NCBI RefSeq assembly: GCF_003231275.1
Contig: NZ_QKVL01000025.1
Span: 1 to 64,000, forward strand
Origin: Pseudomonas huaxiensis
Lineage (GTDB): Bacteria; Pseudomonadota; Gammaproteobacteria; Pseudomonadales; Pseudomonadaceae
Length of the DNA: 64,000 bases
Reading direction: 5' to 3'
Shown here: positions 44,535 to 52,377 of the stretch, one piece after another
Position numbering within the stretch: position 1 is the stretch's first letter
How the letters are laid out: every line of letters starts with the position of its first letter
The notes under the pieces: model-generated
What the model was told of the DNA's origin: nothing
Database searches by the model: none
What the model saw: the letters and a program-made list of their open reading frames with translations, nothing else
Translations under genes and position numbers: made by a program

Positions 44535-45254
44535 TCAATTGAGGTGCAGCTCTACCCGGCGATTCTGGGCACGGCCAGCGTCAGTTTCATTGTCCGCGAC
44601 CGGCTGGCTTTCGCCGCGTCCCTCGCTGGTGACTTTCTGCGGTGACACGCCCTGGCTGATGAGGTACTCGGCGGCAGCGCTGGCGCGGCGCTCGGAGAGG
44701 CTCTGGTTATAGGCATCGGTGCCCTTGCTGTCGGTGTGCCCGACCACGCGGATGCGGGTCACCGCCGGGTTACCCAGGCGCTCGACCAGCGCTTGCAGTT
44801 GCTGCTGCGCGGCCGGCGTCAGTTCGGCCGAGTCGAAGGCGAACAGCACGTTGCCCTGGTCACTGAGGGTGATGACTTCCTGCACAGGCTCAGGCTCGGC
44901 GACTTTTTCCGATACCGGGTACTGCGGCAGCGGGCAGCCGTTGTGGCTGACCGGGGTATTGGCCGGGGTGTCCGGGCAGCGGTCGCGGCGGTCGAACACG
45001 CCGTCGCCGTCTTCATCGCCATCATGGGCATAGCAGATCAATCCGCCGGCAATGACACCGGCAGCACCACCGCCCGCCGCCCAGGCCGAGCTTTCGATGG
45101 CGCCGAGTCCACCGCCCACCAGGCCGCCGAGCAGGCTACACAGTGGCCAGGTCCGTTGATTGAGTGGTGCGCTTCCATCGCTGTGGGTCGCGCAACCGGG
45201 GAGCAAGCCGGCCGCCAACAACACGGGAAGCGCGGCTCTGGTAAGTGCGGTCAT
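44535..45254 (-). CDS. OmpA-family lipoprotein with TSP3 repeat
   Basis: 239 aa. Lipobox LLPGC (Cys ~21); a glycine-rich segment (~44-72); a calcium-binding thrombospondin type 3-like repeat DGDEDGDGVFDRRDRCPDTP; then an OmpA peptidoglycan-binding domain (FAFDSAELTPAAQQQLQ, VGHTDSKGTDAYNQSLSERR, NRRVEL). Outer-membrane anchored and peptidoglycan linked. It is a paralogue of the gene 91 bp upstream on the same strand (45345-46043). Its AGGAGG ribosome-binding site lies in a hairpin (45265-45299), suggesting translational control. Confidence 0.87.
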   Translation of the reverse strand: MTALTRAALPVLLAAGLLPGCATHSDGSAPLNQRTWPLCSLLGGLVGGGLGAIESSAWAAGGGAAGVIAGGLICYAHDGDEDGDGVFDRRDRCPDTPANTPVSHNGCPLPQYPVSEKVAEPEPVQEVITLSDQGNVLFAFDSAELTPAAQQQLQALVERLGNPAVTRIRVVGHTDSKGTDAYNQSLSERRASAAAEYLISQGVSPQKVTSEGRGESQPVADNETDAGRAQNRRVELHLN

Positions 45255-45264
45255 GGGGAAATGC

Positions 45265-45308
45265 CTCCTGTGTTACTGGCTATTACCAGCACACAGGAGT
45301 AAAGACCG
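45265..45308 (-). promoter_or_regulatory. RBS-occluding hairpin and conserved leader
   Basis: On the mRNA sense strand: CGGUCUUUACUCC, then a stem CUCCUGUGU (45291-45299) / ACACAGGAG (45265-45273) with an inner CUGG/CCAG stem. The 3' arm contains most of the AGGAGG site used by the gene starting at 45254. The 13-nt leader sequence is identical in the paralogue's leader at 46088-46100. Confidence 0.55.
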
Positions 45309-45344
45309 GCCCGCGACACTTCACAAGCCACGGGCCGCGAGGCT

Positions 45345-46043
45345 TCAGCGCTCGATGCGGATTTCCGTACGGCGGTTCTGTGCCCGTCCGTCCGCAGTGC
45401 GGTTGTCGGCTTCAGGCTGGCTTTCACCGGCACCGCGCACCGAGACGAAGCTGGCGCGTGGCACGCCGCTTTCGATCAGGTACTCGGTCACCGAATGCGC
45501 GCGGCGCTCGGAGAGTTTCTGGTTGTAGGCGTCGGAACCGACGCTGTCGGTGTGCCCGGTCACGCTCAGTCTGGCGCTTGGCGCTTCCTGTTTCAGGCGA
45601 GTGGCGATGGTGTTCAGGCGGGACTTGTCAGCCGCCGTCAGCTTGGCCGAGTCAAACTCGAAGTGGATGTCACGGATCACGATGGTCTCTTCCTTCACGA
45701 CCACCACTTCTTCGACCACCGCGACCGGCGCAGGCTCTGGTGGGCAACCGTTGGCATCTACCTGGACGCCACGCGGCGTGCCCGGGCACTTGTCGCGGCT
45801 GTCCGGCACGCCATCGCCGTCTTCATCACCATCGCCATGCACCCAGCAATACGCTGCGGCCAGAGTACCGCCGGCCAGCGCGCCCCAACCGGCCCAAGCG
45901 CTGCTCTCGATCGCGCCCAGCGCGGCGCCACCGACGCCTCCGACGGCTGCACATTTCGGCCAGTCGGTTTTTTGCAAACCTGCACAACCAGTCAATACGC
46001 TGGCTAGCAGAACCAGAGGTAAAGCTGTGCGAACTATGCTCAT
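45345..46043 (-). CDS. OmpA-family lipoprotein with TSP3 repeat
   Basis: 232 aa with lipobox VLTGC (Cys ~19), a glycine-rich segment (GGVGGAALGAIESSAWAG), the type 3 repeat GDEDGDGVPDSRDKCPGTP, an acidic/Val-rich linker, and an OmpA domain (FEFDSAKLTAADKSRL, VTGHTDSVGSDAYNQKLSERR, NRRTEI). Paralogue of the next gene downstream; the shared GAIESSAWA segment shows a recent duplication. ATG 46043 is preferred because GGGAG is nine bases upstream; ATG 46052 is too close to it. The long in-frame extension to 46235 is Arg-rich and not coding. Confidence 0.87.
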   Translation of the reverse strand: MSIVRTALPLVLLASVLTGCAGLQKTDWPKCAAVGGVGGAALGAIESSAWAGWGALAGGTLAAAYCWVHGDGDEDGDGVPDSRDKCPGTPRGVQVDANGCPPEPAPVAVVEEVVVVKEETIVIRDIHFEFDSAKLTAADKSRLNTIATRLKQEAPSARLSVTGHTDSVGSDAYNQKLSERRAHSVTEYLIESGVPRASFVSVRGAGESQPEADNRTADGRAQNRRTEIRIER

Positions 46044-46052
46044 TTGTTGCAT

Positions 46053-46100
46053 CTCCCAGGAGGATTCGGTGCAAAACCGATGCTCTGGGAGTAAAGACCG
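46053..46100 (-). promoter_or_regulatory. RBS-occluding hairpin and conserved leader
   Basis: On the mRNA sense strand: CGGUCUUUACUCC, then a stem CUCCCAG (46085-46091) / CUGGGAG (46053-46059) with an inner CGGU..ACCG hairpin. The 3' arm carries the GGGAG site of the gene starting at 46043. Same architecture and shared 13-mer as at 45265-45308, but with different stem bases. Confidence 0.55.
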
Positions 46101-46202
46101 CAGCGTCCATCTCCGCCAGCAATAAGCCATGACGCAACCACCGCGCCCCTTTGCCTTGGCGCCGTGGCCCGCTAGTCTTGGCGGATCAGATGAGGACCTT
46201 CG

Positions 46203-46697
46203 ATGACTGAGAGCTTTTCTTCGCGCACGCCGCAACAGGCCCTGGCCGCGCTATTGGAACACCATGCCCCGCAACGCCTGTTGCTGGTGGGCACACGCTT
46301 CCCCGCCCTGGAAGCTTTCGCCGCCGCGCATCCGCAGGCCAGCATCGATGTCGCCGCACCCGGCCCGCTGCCGGCGGAACTGGCGGGCAAGCGCTACGAC
46401 CTGGCGCTGCTGGTGGACTGCCTGGAACACCTGCCCAAGCGCAACGGCCTGGAATTGGTGGGCGGCATCCGCAACCTCAATTCCAACCGCATCGCCGTGC
46501 TGGCCGACCTCGCCGCCAGCGGCTGGGAAGACACTGACTTCTACTCGCTGGCGCTGCAGGCCAACGAGCGTTTCCAGCGTGATGACCAGGTCCTCGGCCT
46601 GTTCAGCTACGATCTGCGTGACTATAAACAGGTACCCGACTGGCTCAACGCCAAGTTCTGGGCCAATCCGCAAAACTTCGGCAAGTACTGGTGGTGA
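46203..46697 (+). CDS. Conserved hypothetical protein, methyltransferase-like fold
   Basis: 164 aa. A beta-alpha pattern (RLLLVGTRFPALEAFAAAHP, then YDLALLVDCLEHLPKRNGLELV) resembles a degenerate class I SAM-dependent methyltransferase core, but the glycine-rich SAM motif is weak. The C-terminus is rich in aromatic residues (WLNAKFWANPQNFGKYWW). Conserved in Pseudomonas (I believe DUF6231 type); function unknown. It starts a plus-strand run with ychJ four bases downstream. Confidence 0.7.
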   Translation: MTESFSSRTPQQALAALLEHHAPQRLLLVGTRFPALEAFAAAHPQASIDVAAPGPLPAELAGKRYDLALLVDCLEHLPKRNGLELVGGIRNLNSNRIAVLADLAASGWEDTDFYSLALQANERFQRDDQVLGLFSYDLRDYKQVPDWLNAKFWANPQNFGKYWW

Positions 46698-46701
46698 CGC
46701 G

Positions 46702-47178
46702 ATGAGTGTTTCGGTTTGTCCCTGCGGCAGCGGCAACCTGGTGGATACCTGCTGCGGGCACTATCACGCCGGGCACCCGGCTCCGGACGCCCAGACGCTG
46801 ATGCGTTCGCGCTACAGCGCCTACGTGCTGGGCCTGGTGGACTATCTGGTGAAAACCACCCTGCCGGTGCAGCAGGTCGGCCTCGACCGCCCGGCCATCG
46901 CCGCCTGGAGCGCGCAAAGCACCTGGCTCGGGCTGGACGTGGAATCGGCGGAGGTCTTCGGCGGTCAGCCCGAGCACGCCTTCGTCACCTTCACCGCGCG
47001 CTGGCATGACGCTGATGGCGAACACAGCCACCGCGAGCGTTCGGCCTTCGTGCAGAACCAGGGCCACTGGTACTTCATCGACCCGACCGTCGGCCTCAAG
47101 GCCGGCCGCAACGACGCCTGCCCCTGCGCCAGCGGGCAGAAATTCAAGAAGTGCTGCTCCAGTTATGTAGGCGGATAG
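46702..47178 (+). CDS. YchJ family protein with two SEC-C motifs
   Basis: 158-aa UPF0225/YchJ protein. Zinc-binding SEC-C motifs are at both ends: CPCGSGNLVDTCCGHYH (N) and CPCASGQKFKKCCSSY (C), around a central NTF2-like domain (RYSAYVLGLVDYLVKTT; RSAFVQNQGHWYFIDPT). Biochemical role unknown. Four bases after the preceding gene and six bases before the lipoprotein gene, so one operon. Confidence 0.9.
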   Translation: MSVSVCPCGSGNLVDTCCGHYHAGHPAPDAQTLMRSRYSAYVLGLVDYLVKTTLPVQQVGLDRPAIAAWSAQSTWLGLDVESAEVFGGQPEHAFVTFTARWHDADGEHSHRERSAFVQNQGHWYFIDPTVGLKAGRNDACPCASGQKFKKCCSSYVGG

Positions 47179-47183
47179 CGACC

Positions 47184-47657
47184 ATGCGCCGTCTGGCCCG
47201 TCTGTCAGTGCTCATGCTCCTGCTGAGTCTGACAGGCTGCGCCAGTTGGCTGGACAGCGACTTCCGCGATCCCGAGGTGCACCTGATCAAGGTGGAAACG
47301 GTCAGGGCGCGGCTGATGCAACAGCGCTTCATCCTTCACTTTCGTATCAACAACCCCAACGACAGCGCCTTGCAGGTCCGCGGCCTGAGCTACGCGGTAC
47401 GACTCAACGAGCTGTTGCTGGCCCAGGGCGACGACGGCCAATGGCTGCGGATCGATGCCCACGGCCGGCGCACCGTCCAGGTCGAGGTGCGGACCAACCT
47501 CTGGCAGCACCTGAAACCGCTGGCGAAGATGCTGCGCGCCGGTACGCCGCTGCACTATCGCCTCGAAGGCACGCTGCGCACCGGATTATTCTTCACCCGC
47601 AACCTGCACTTGTCCCGCAGTGGTGAGATAATTCCCGGCGATTTTGTCCCGGAGTAA
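47184..47657 (+). CDS. LEA type 2 (WHy-domain) lipoprotein
   Basis: 157-aa lipoprotein, lipobox LSLTGC, with an LEA14/WHy beta-sandwich (FILHFRINNPNDSALQVRGLSYAVRLNE; VQVEVRTNLWQHLKPL). Such proteins are linked to desiccation and stress tolerance and may interact with envelope lipids. ATG 47184 gives MRRLARLSVLMLLLSLTGC. Located between two SEC-C metal-binding genes. Confidence 0.85.
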   Translation: MRRLARLSVLMLLLSLTGCASWLDSDFRDPEVHLIKVETVRARLMQQRFILHFRINNPNDSALQVRGLSYAVRLNELLLAQGDDGQWLRIDAHGRRTVQVEVRTNLWQHLKPLAKMLRAGTPLHYRLEGTLRTGLFFTRNLHLSRSGEIIPGDFVPE

Positions 47658-47662
47658 CCCAG

Positions 47663-47866
47663 ATGACCCAGCAACCTCACGTTCACGGCCCTGATTGCAA
47701 TCACGATCATGACCATCACCACGATCACGACCACGGCCATGTGCACGGTCCGCACTGCAACCACGCGCCCCAGGAGCCGGTGCGCAACACGTTGAAAGAT
47801 GTCGGCCGCAACGACCCTTGCCCCTGCGGCAGCGAGAAAAAATTCAAGAAGTGCCACGGCGCCTGA
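47663..47866 (+). CDS. His-rich SEC-C metal-binding protein
   Basis: 67-aa cytosolic protein. The N-terminal half contains 17 His in about 35 residues, built on a duplicated HVHGP[DH]CNH unit around an HDHDHHHDHDHGH core. A SEC-C motif (CPCGSEKKFKKCHGA) ends the protein and would bind one Zn. A zinc/nickel storage or chaperone role is plausible. Five bases after the lipoprotein stop, so in the same operon. Confidence 0.88.
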   Translation: MTQQPHVHGPDCNHDHDHHHDHDHGHVHGPHCNHAPQEPVRNTLKDVGRNDPCPCGSEKKFKKCHGA

Positions 47867-47942
47867 GTGTGACTTCCTGTAACAGCGGTCGCGCTTTGTG
47901 ATATCCATAACGCCGACCGCTGCGCCCTGGCGCGGCAGAACG

Positions 47943-47967
47943 ACGGCAGCATGCGCCATGCTGCCGT
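47943..47967 (+). terminator. Strong hairpin after the SEC-C gene
   Basis: ACGGCAGCATG-CGC-CATGCTGCCGT, an 11-bp perfect stem followed by only TT. It ends 18 bp before the GST start codon, so it may terminate the upstream operon or shape the GST leader. Confidence 0.5.
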
Positions 47968-47985
47968 TTCCTGATGGAGCGCCTC

Positions 47986-48627
47986 ATGATCGATCTGTAC
48001 TACTGGACCACCCCCAACGGCCACAAGATCAGCCTGTTTCTTGAGGAGACCGGCCTTCCGTACCGGATCCACCCGATCAACATCGGCAAAGGCGAGCAAT
48101 TCGCCGCCGACTTTCTGAAAATTGCCCCCAACAACCGCATTCCGGCCATCGTCGACAACGACACCGCCGACGGCCAGCCACTGTCGCTGTTCGAATCCGG
48201 GGCCATCCTGCTTTACCTCGCCGAAAAAACCGGCCAATTCATTCCGCAAGACCTTCGCGGTCGCCAGGAAGCCCTGCAATGGCTGTTCTGGCAAATGGGC
48301 GGCCTCGGCCCGATGGCCGGGCAGAATCACCATTTCAATCGCTTTGCACCGGAAAAGATCCCGTACGCCATCAAACGCTACGTCGACGAGACCAAACGCC
48401 TCTACGGGGTGCTGAACAAGCGCCTGGAAGACCGACCGTTCGTCGCCGGCGAGGCGTACAGCATTGCCGACATGGCGATCTACCCGTGGATCGTTCCGCA
48501 CAAATGGCAGGAGCAGAATATCGACGACTTCCCGGCCCTTAAAGGCTGGTTCGAGCGCATTCAGGCCCGTCCCGCCACCCAGCGCGCCTATGCCCTGGTG
48601 GAAAAGATCAACCCGCCGCAGCCATAA
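47986..48627 (+). CDS. Glutathione S-transferase family, YfcG-like
   Basis: 213 aa. The thioredoxin-like N-terminal domain begins MIDLYYWTTPNGHKISLFLEE, with the TPNGHK active-site region of the Nu-class YfcG/YghU enzymes, which act as glutathione-dependent disulfide reductases. SLFESGAILLYLAE is the glutathione-binding segment and the C-terminal helical domain contains YSIADMAIYPW. ATG 47986 is chosen from GGAG six bases upstream. Monocistronic. Confidence 0.88.
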   Translation: MIDLYYWTTPNGHKISLFLEETGLPYRIHPINIGKGEQFAADFLKIAPNNRIPAIVDNDTADGQPLSLFESGAILLYLAEKTGQFIPQDLRGRQEALQWLFWQMGGLGPMAGQNHHFNRFAPEKIPYAIKRYVDETKRLYGVLNKRLEDRPFVAGEAYSIADMAIYPWIVPHKWQEQNIDDFPALKGWFERIQARPATQRAYALVEKINPPQP

Positions 48628-48743
48628 GCCCGCGTCACCGGCGCGGCGCTTTGCAAATAAAGCCCGCGCCCCCGCTTGCATGGGGCCATCGCGCTCACTA
48701 ACGTAGCGCCTTTCAGCCGCCACCCCCTTGCAGGAGCTTTGCC

Positions 48744-51176
48744 ATGGCCTCGCCAGCCTTTCCCCTTTCACGTCTTCGGTTCGGCGTCGCCGCGGCCGCA
48801 CTCGGGCTGCTCAGCCTGGGTGGTTGCCAGATGGGCAACGTTCGCGACAGCGTGCCACCGACCGTCGGGGTCGAGCCGCTCAAGGGCCTGGCGCAGAACG
48901 TTTCGGTACGGCGCAATGCCCAGGGCATGCCGCTGATCGAAAGCAGCTCCTTCCATGACGCCCTGTTCAGCCTCGGCTACGTGCACGCCTCCGACCGCAT
49001 CGGCCAGATGCTCGGCATGCGCCTGCTGGCCCAGGGTCGGCTGTCGGAGATGGCTGGCGCCGAGGCGCTGGACGTCGACCGCTTCATGCGCGCCACCAAC
49101 CTGCGCCAGAGCGCGACCCAGCTCTATGCCGACGCCTCGCCGCGTCTCAAGCGCTTCTTCGAGGTCTATGCCCGCGGCGTCAACGCCTACCTGTTCCGCT
49201 ACCGCGAAAAACTGCCGTCGCCGCTGGCGGGCTACCGTCCGGAGTACTGGAAAGCCGAGGACTCGGCGCTGGTCTTCGCCCTCTATAGCTTCAGCCAATC
49301 GGTGAACCTGCAGGAAGAGCTCGCTGCCCTGACTCTGGCGCAGAAAGTCGGCGCCGACAAACTGGCCTGGCTGCTGCCCAACTACCCGGACGAACCGCTG
49401 CCGGAAGCCGAGGCCGACAAGCTCAAGGGTCTGAACCTCGCCAGCCAGTTGACCGGCCTGGCGCCGGTGGCGGCGGTCAGCGCGCAACTCGCCGCGTTCA
49501 ACGTGCTCGGCAATGCCAACTCGGCCAACTGGGCCCTCGGCCCGCAGCGCAGCCGCAGCGGCCGCAGCCTGCTCGCCAGCGACAGCCAGGGCGGCTGGGT
49601 GCTGAGCCCGGTGCAGATCCGCACCAGCAAATACCAGGCCGCCGGCTTCACCCTGCCCGGTCTGCCTTTCGTGCTCGCCGGTTTCAACGGCAAGCTGGCC
49701 TGGAGCGGCAGCGCGGCCATGGGCGACAACCAGGACCTGTACCTGGAAAAACTGCGGCGCCAGGGCAGCCAGTTGCTCTACGAAGTGGACGGGCGCTGGC
49801 AACCGGCGCGGGCGCGCAACGAAACCTTCTTCGTCAAGGGCCAGCGCCCGCAGCGCGAAGTCATCTACGAAACTGGCCACGGCGCCCTGCTCACCGGCGA
49901 CAAGGGCGGCCTCGGCCTGGCGCTGCGCATGCCCGACCTCAAGGGTGACAAGAGCCTCGACGCGTTCTTCGACCTGTCGCGGGCCCAGAATGTCGAGCGC
50001 GCCTTCGACGCCAGCCGCGAGATTGGTGCGGCAGCGCTGAACATGGTCTTCGCCGATGCCAGCAACATTGGCTGGCAAGTCACCGGCCGCTACCCCAACC
50101 GCCGCGAAGGCCAGGGCCTGCTGCCCTCGCCGGGCTGGGACAGCCGCTACGACTGGGACGGCTACGCCGACGCCATGCTCCATCCCTACGACCAGGACCC
50201 GCCGCAAGGCTGGCTCGGCAACGCCAACCAGCGCAGCGCACCGCGCGGCTACGGCATGCAGTTGTCCAACAGTTGGTCGTACCCGGAGCGTGCCGAACGC
50301 CTTGCGCAACTGGCCGGCAACGGCAAGCACGACAGCCGCAGCCTGATCGCCATGCAGAACGACCAGACCACCCTGTTCGCCAACAAACTCAAGGCCATGT
50401 TTGAAGCGCCGGGCATGGCCCAGCCGCTGAAAAAGGCCATCGACAGCCTGCCGGCCGAGCAGAAGGCCCGTGCCCGCGAGGCCTACACCCGTCTGATGGC
50501 CTTCGACGGCCGCCTGAGCCAGACCTCCGCCGATGCCGCGGTGTACGAACTGTTCCTCCAGGAAAGCACGCGGCTGACCTTCCTCGATGAACTGGGTCCG
50601 GAGTCGAGCCCGGCGTGGCAGGCGTTCGTCGCCAATGCGCGGCTGTCCTACTCGGCCCAGGCCGACCACCTGCTGGGTCGCGACGACAGCCCGTTCTGGG
50701 ATGACCGCACGACCCCGGCGAAAGAAGACAAACCGACCATTCTCGCCCGCAGCCTGGCTGCGGCGATCAGTGCCGGTGAACAGCAACTCGGCGCCGACCG
50801 CAAGACCTGGCAGTGGGGCAAGCTGCACCAGTACCAATGGCCGACGGCCAACCTGCATGGCCTGGGCGACAACCTCAGCCGACGTGCGCAAGCGGTGGGC
50901 GGCGACCACAGCACCCTGAACCCGTCGACCTATGCCTGGGGCCAGGACTTCAAGGCCAGCCTCGGCCCGGCAGTGCGCATGGTGGTGGACTTTGGCCAGG
51001 TCGAGCCACTGCAGTTGCTCACCAGCAGCGGCCAGTCCGGCAACCCGGCCAGCCCGCAGTTCGCCAATGGCCTGGATGCGTGGTTCCGCGGGCAGTACCA
51101 GAGCGTGCCGCTGCAAACGCAGAACTATGAGCGGGCGTATGGCAGCAAGCGCCTGACCTTGGTGCCGGGGAAGTAA
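48744..51176 (+). CDS. hacB: AHL acylase HacB-like Ntn hydrolase
   Basis: 810-aa exported Ntn hydrolase of the penicillin acylase family. Lipobox-like LSLGGC (Cys28) after a hydrophobic segment; pro-chain; self-cleavage site before Ser260 in GNANSANWALGP, giving the beta-chain N-terminal nucleophile; LASD and NGKLAWSGSAAMGDNQD are conserved acylase blocks. It strongly resembles P. aeruginosa HacB (PA0305; KGLAQNVSVRRNA, PSPGWDSRYDWDGY), which cleaves long-chain acyl-homoserine lactones. AGGAG precedes ATG. Substrate range here is inferred. Confidence 0.88.
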   Translation: MASPAFPLSRLRFGVAAAALGLLSLGGCQMGNVRDSVPPTVGVEPLKGLAQNVSVRRNAQGMPLIESSSFHDALFSLGYVHASDRIGQMLGMRLLAQGRLSEMAGAEALDVDRFMRATNLRQSATQLYADASPRLKRFFEVYARGVNAYLFRYREKLPSPLAGYRPEYWKAEDSALVFALYSFSQSVNLQEELAALTLAQKVGADKLAWLLPNYPDEPLPEAEADKLKGLNLASQLTGLAPVAAVSAQLAAFNVLGNANSANWALGPQRSRSGRSLLASDSQGGWVLSPVQIRTSKYQAAGFTLPGLPFVLAGFNGKLAWSGSAAMGDNQDLYLEKLRRQGSQLLYEVDGRWQPARARNETFFVKGQRPQREVIYETGHGALLTGDKGGLGLALRMPDLKGDKSLDAFFDLSRAQNVERAFDASREIGAAALNMVFADASNIGWQVTGRYPNRREGQGLLPSPGWDSRYDWDGYADAMLHPYDQDPPQGWLGNANQRSAPRGYGMQLSNSWSYPERAERLAQLAGNGKHDSRSLIAMQNDQTTLFANKLKAMFEAPGMAQPLKKAIDSLPAEQKARAREAYTRLMAFDGRLSQTSADAAVYELFLQESTRLTFLDELGPESSPAWQAFVANARLSYSAQADHLLGRDDSPFWDDRTTPAKEDKPTILARSLAAAISAGEQQLGADRKTWQWGKLHQYQWPTANLHGLGDNLSRRAQAVGGDHSTLNPSTYAWGQDFKASLGPAVRMVVDFGQVEPLQLLTSSGQSGNPASPQFANGLDAWFRGQYQSVPLQTQNYERAYGSKRLTLVPGK

Positions 51177-51189
51177 TTTAGCGATCTTT

Positions 51190-51289
51190 AGGGCCTCACA
51201 TCGCTGGCAAGCCAGCTCCCACAGGGTTCACACACATCTCAAGATTTGTGCAAAACCTGTGGGAGCCGGCTTGCCGGCGATGAGGCCCT
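51190..51289. repeat. Inverted pair of REP elements
   Basis: Two REP units in inverted orientation: ATCGCTGGCAAGCCAGCTCCCACA at 51200-51223 (written here in two halves ATCGCTGGCAAG / CCAGCTCCCACA) and TGTGGGAGCCGG / CTTGCCGGCGAT at 51259-51282. The outer flanks GGGCCTCA/TGAGGCCC pair too. GTGGGAGC...GCTTGCC is the familiar fluorescent-pseudomonad REP core. Located 13 bp after the acylase stop codon, in the 181-bp gap before the exonuclease gene. Confidence 0.85.
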
Positions 51290-51357
51290 CAAAAACACCG
51301 AACTTCCCCAACCCGTAACCGCTCTACCGATACAAGCCCTCCACCAGCAGCCCTGCC

Positions 51358-52377
51358 ATGGACCTTGTCATCGCCCGCCCCGAAGGCCTCTACTGCCCGC
51401 CCGGTGATTTCTATATCGATCCCTGGCGCCCGGTGGAACGGGCGGTCATCACCCATGGCCACGGCGACCATGCCCGCACCGGCAATCGCCATTACCTGTG
51501 CGCAGCCCCCGGCGCCGGGATCCTGCGCGCCCGCCTCGGCGCCGACATCAATCTGCAAACCCTGCCCTACCACGAACGCCTGTCGCACCACGGCGTCACC
51601 CTGAGTTTCCATCCCGCCGGCCATGTGCTCGGCTCGGCCCAGGTGCGCCTGGAATACCAGGGCGAAATCTGGGTCGCCTCGGGGGACTACAAGGTCGAGG
51701 CCGATGGCACCTGCGCGCCCTTCGAGCCAGTGCGCTGCCACACCTTCATCACCGAATCCACCTTCGGCCTGCCGATCTACCGCTGGCAGCCGCAAGCCGA
51801 GGTGTTCAGTGAAATCAACGACTGGTGGCGCGCCAACCAGACCCGCGGCAAAGCCAGTGTTTTGTTCTGCTACGCCTTCGGCAAGGCCCAGCGCATCCTC
51901 CACGGTATCGACGCCAGCCTCGGGCCGATCCTCGCCCACGGTTCGGTCGAACCGCTCAACCGGGTCTACCGCGAGGCCGGCATCGCGCTGCCATTGACGC
52001 AATACGCTGGCGACATTCCACGCAACGATCCCCTCCTGCGCCAGGCCCTGATCATCGCCCCGCCCTCGGCCGGCGGCAGCACCTGGATGCGCCGTTTCGG
52101 CGATTACAGCGATGCCTTCGCCAGCGGCTGGATGCGCCTGCGCGGCACGCGGCGGCGGCGTGGGGTCGATCGCGGCTTCGTGCTGTCCGACCACGCCGAC
52201 TGGCCGGGCCTGCTCTGGGCCATCGCCGAAACGGGCGCGCAACGGGTAATGGTCACCCACGGCTCGGTCAATGTGCTGGTGCGCTATCTCACCGAGCAGG
52301 GACTCGACGCCCGTCCCTTCGTCACCGAATACGGCGACGAAGACGACGCACCGACCGCAGCGCAGGCCGAGGGATGA
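51358..52377 (+). CDS. Ligase-associated MBL-fold DNA exonuclease
   Basis: 339-aa metallo-beta-lactamase/beta-CASP-type nuclease. Metal motif THGHGDH (residues 32-38; His33, His35, Asp37, His38), then FHPAGHVLGSAQ and SGDYK, and a C-terminal DHADWPGL. Members of this group occur with an ATP-dependent ligase, an Lhr-like helicase and a phosphoesterase and process DNA ends in repair. Start ATG 51358; the stop overlaps the ligase start (ATGA), so the two are coupled. Confidence 0.9.
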   Translation: MDLVIARPEGLYCPPGDFYIDPWRPVERAVITHGHGDHARTGNRHYLCAAPGAGILRARLGADINLQTLPYHERLSHHGVTLSFHPAGHVLGSAQVRLEYQGEIWVASGDYKVEADGTCAPFEPVRCHTFITESTFGLPIYRWQPQAEVFSEINDWWRANQTRGKASVLFCYAFGKAQRILHGIDASLGPILAHGSVEPLNRVYREAGIALPLTQYAGDIPRNDPLLRQALIIAPPSAGGSTWMRRFGDYSDAFASGWMRLRGTRRRRGVDRGFVLSDHADWPGLLWAIAETGAQRVMVTHGSVNVLVRYLTEQGLDARPFVTEYGDEDDAPTAAQAEG

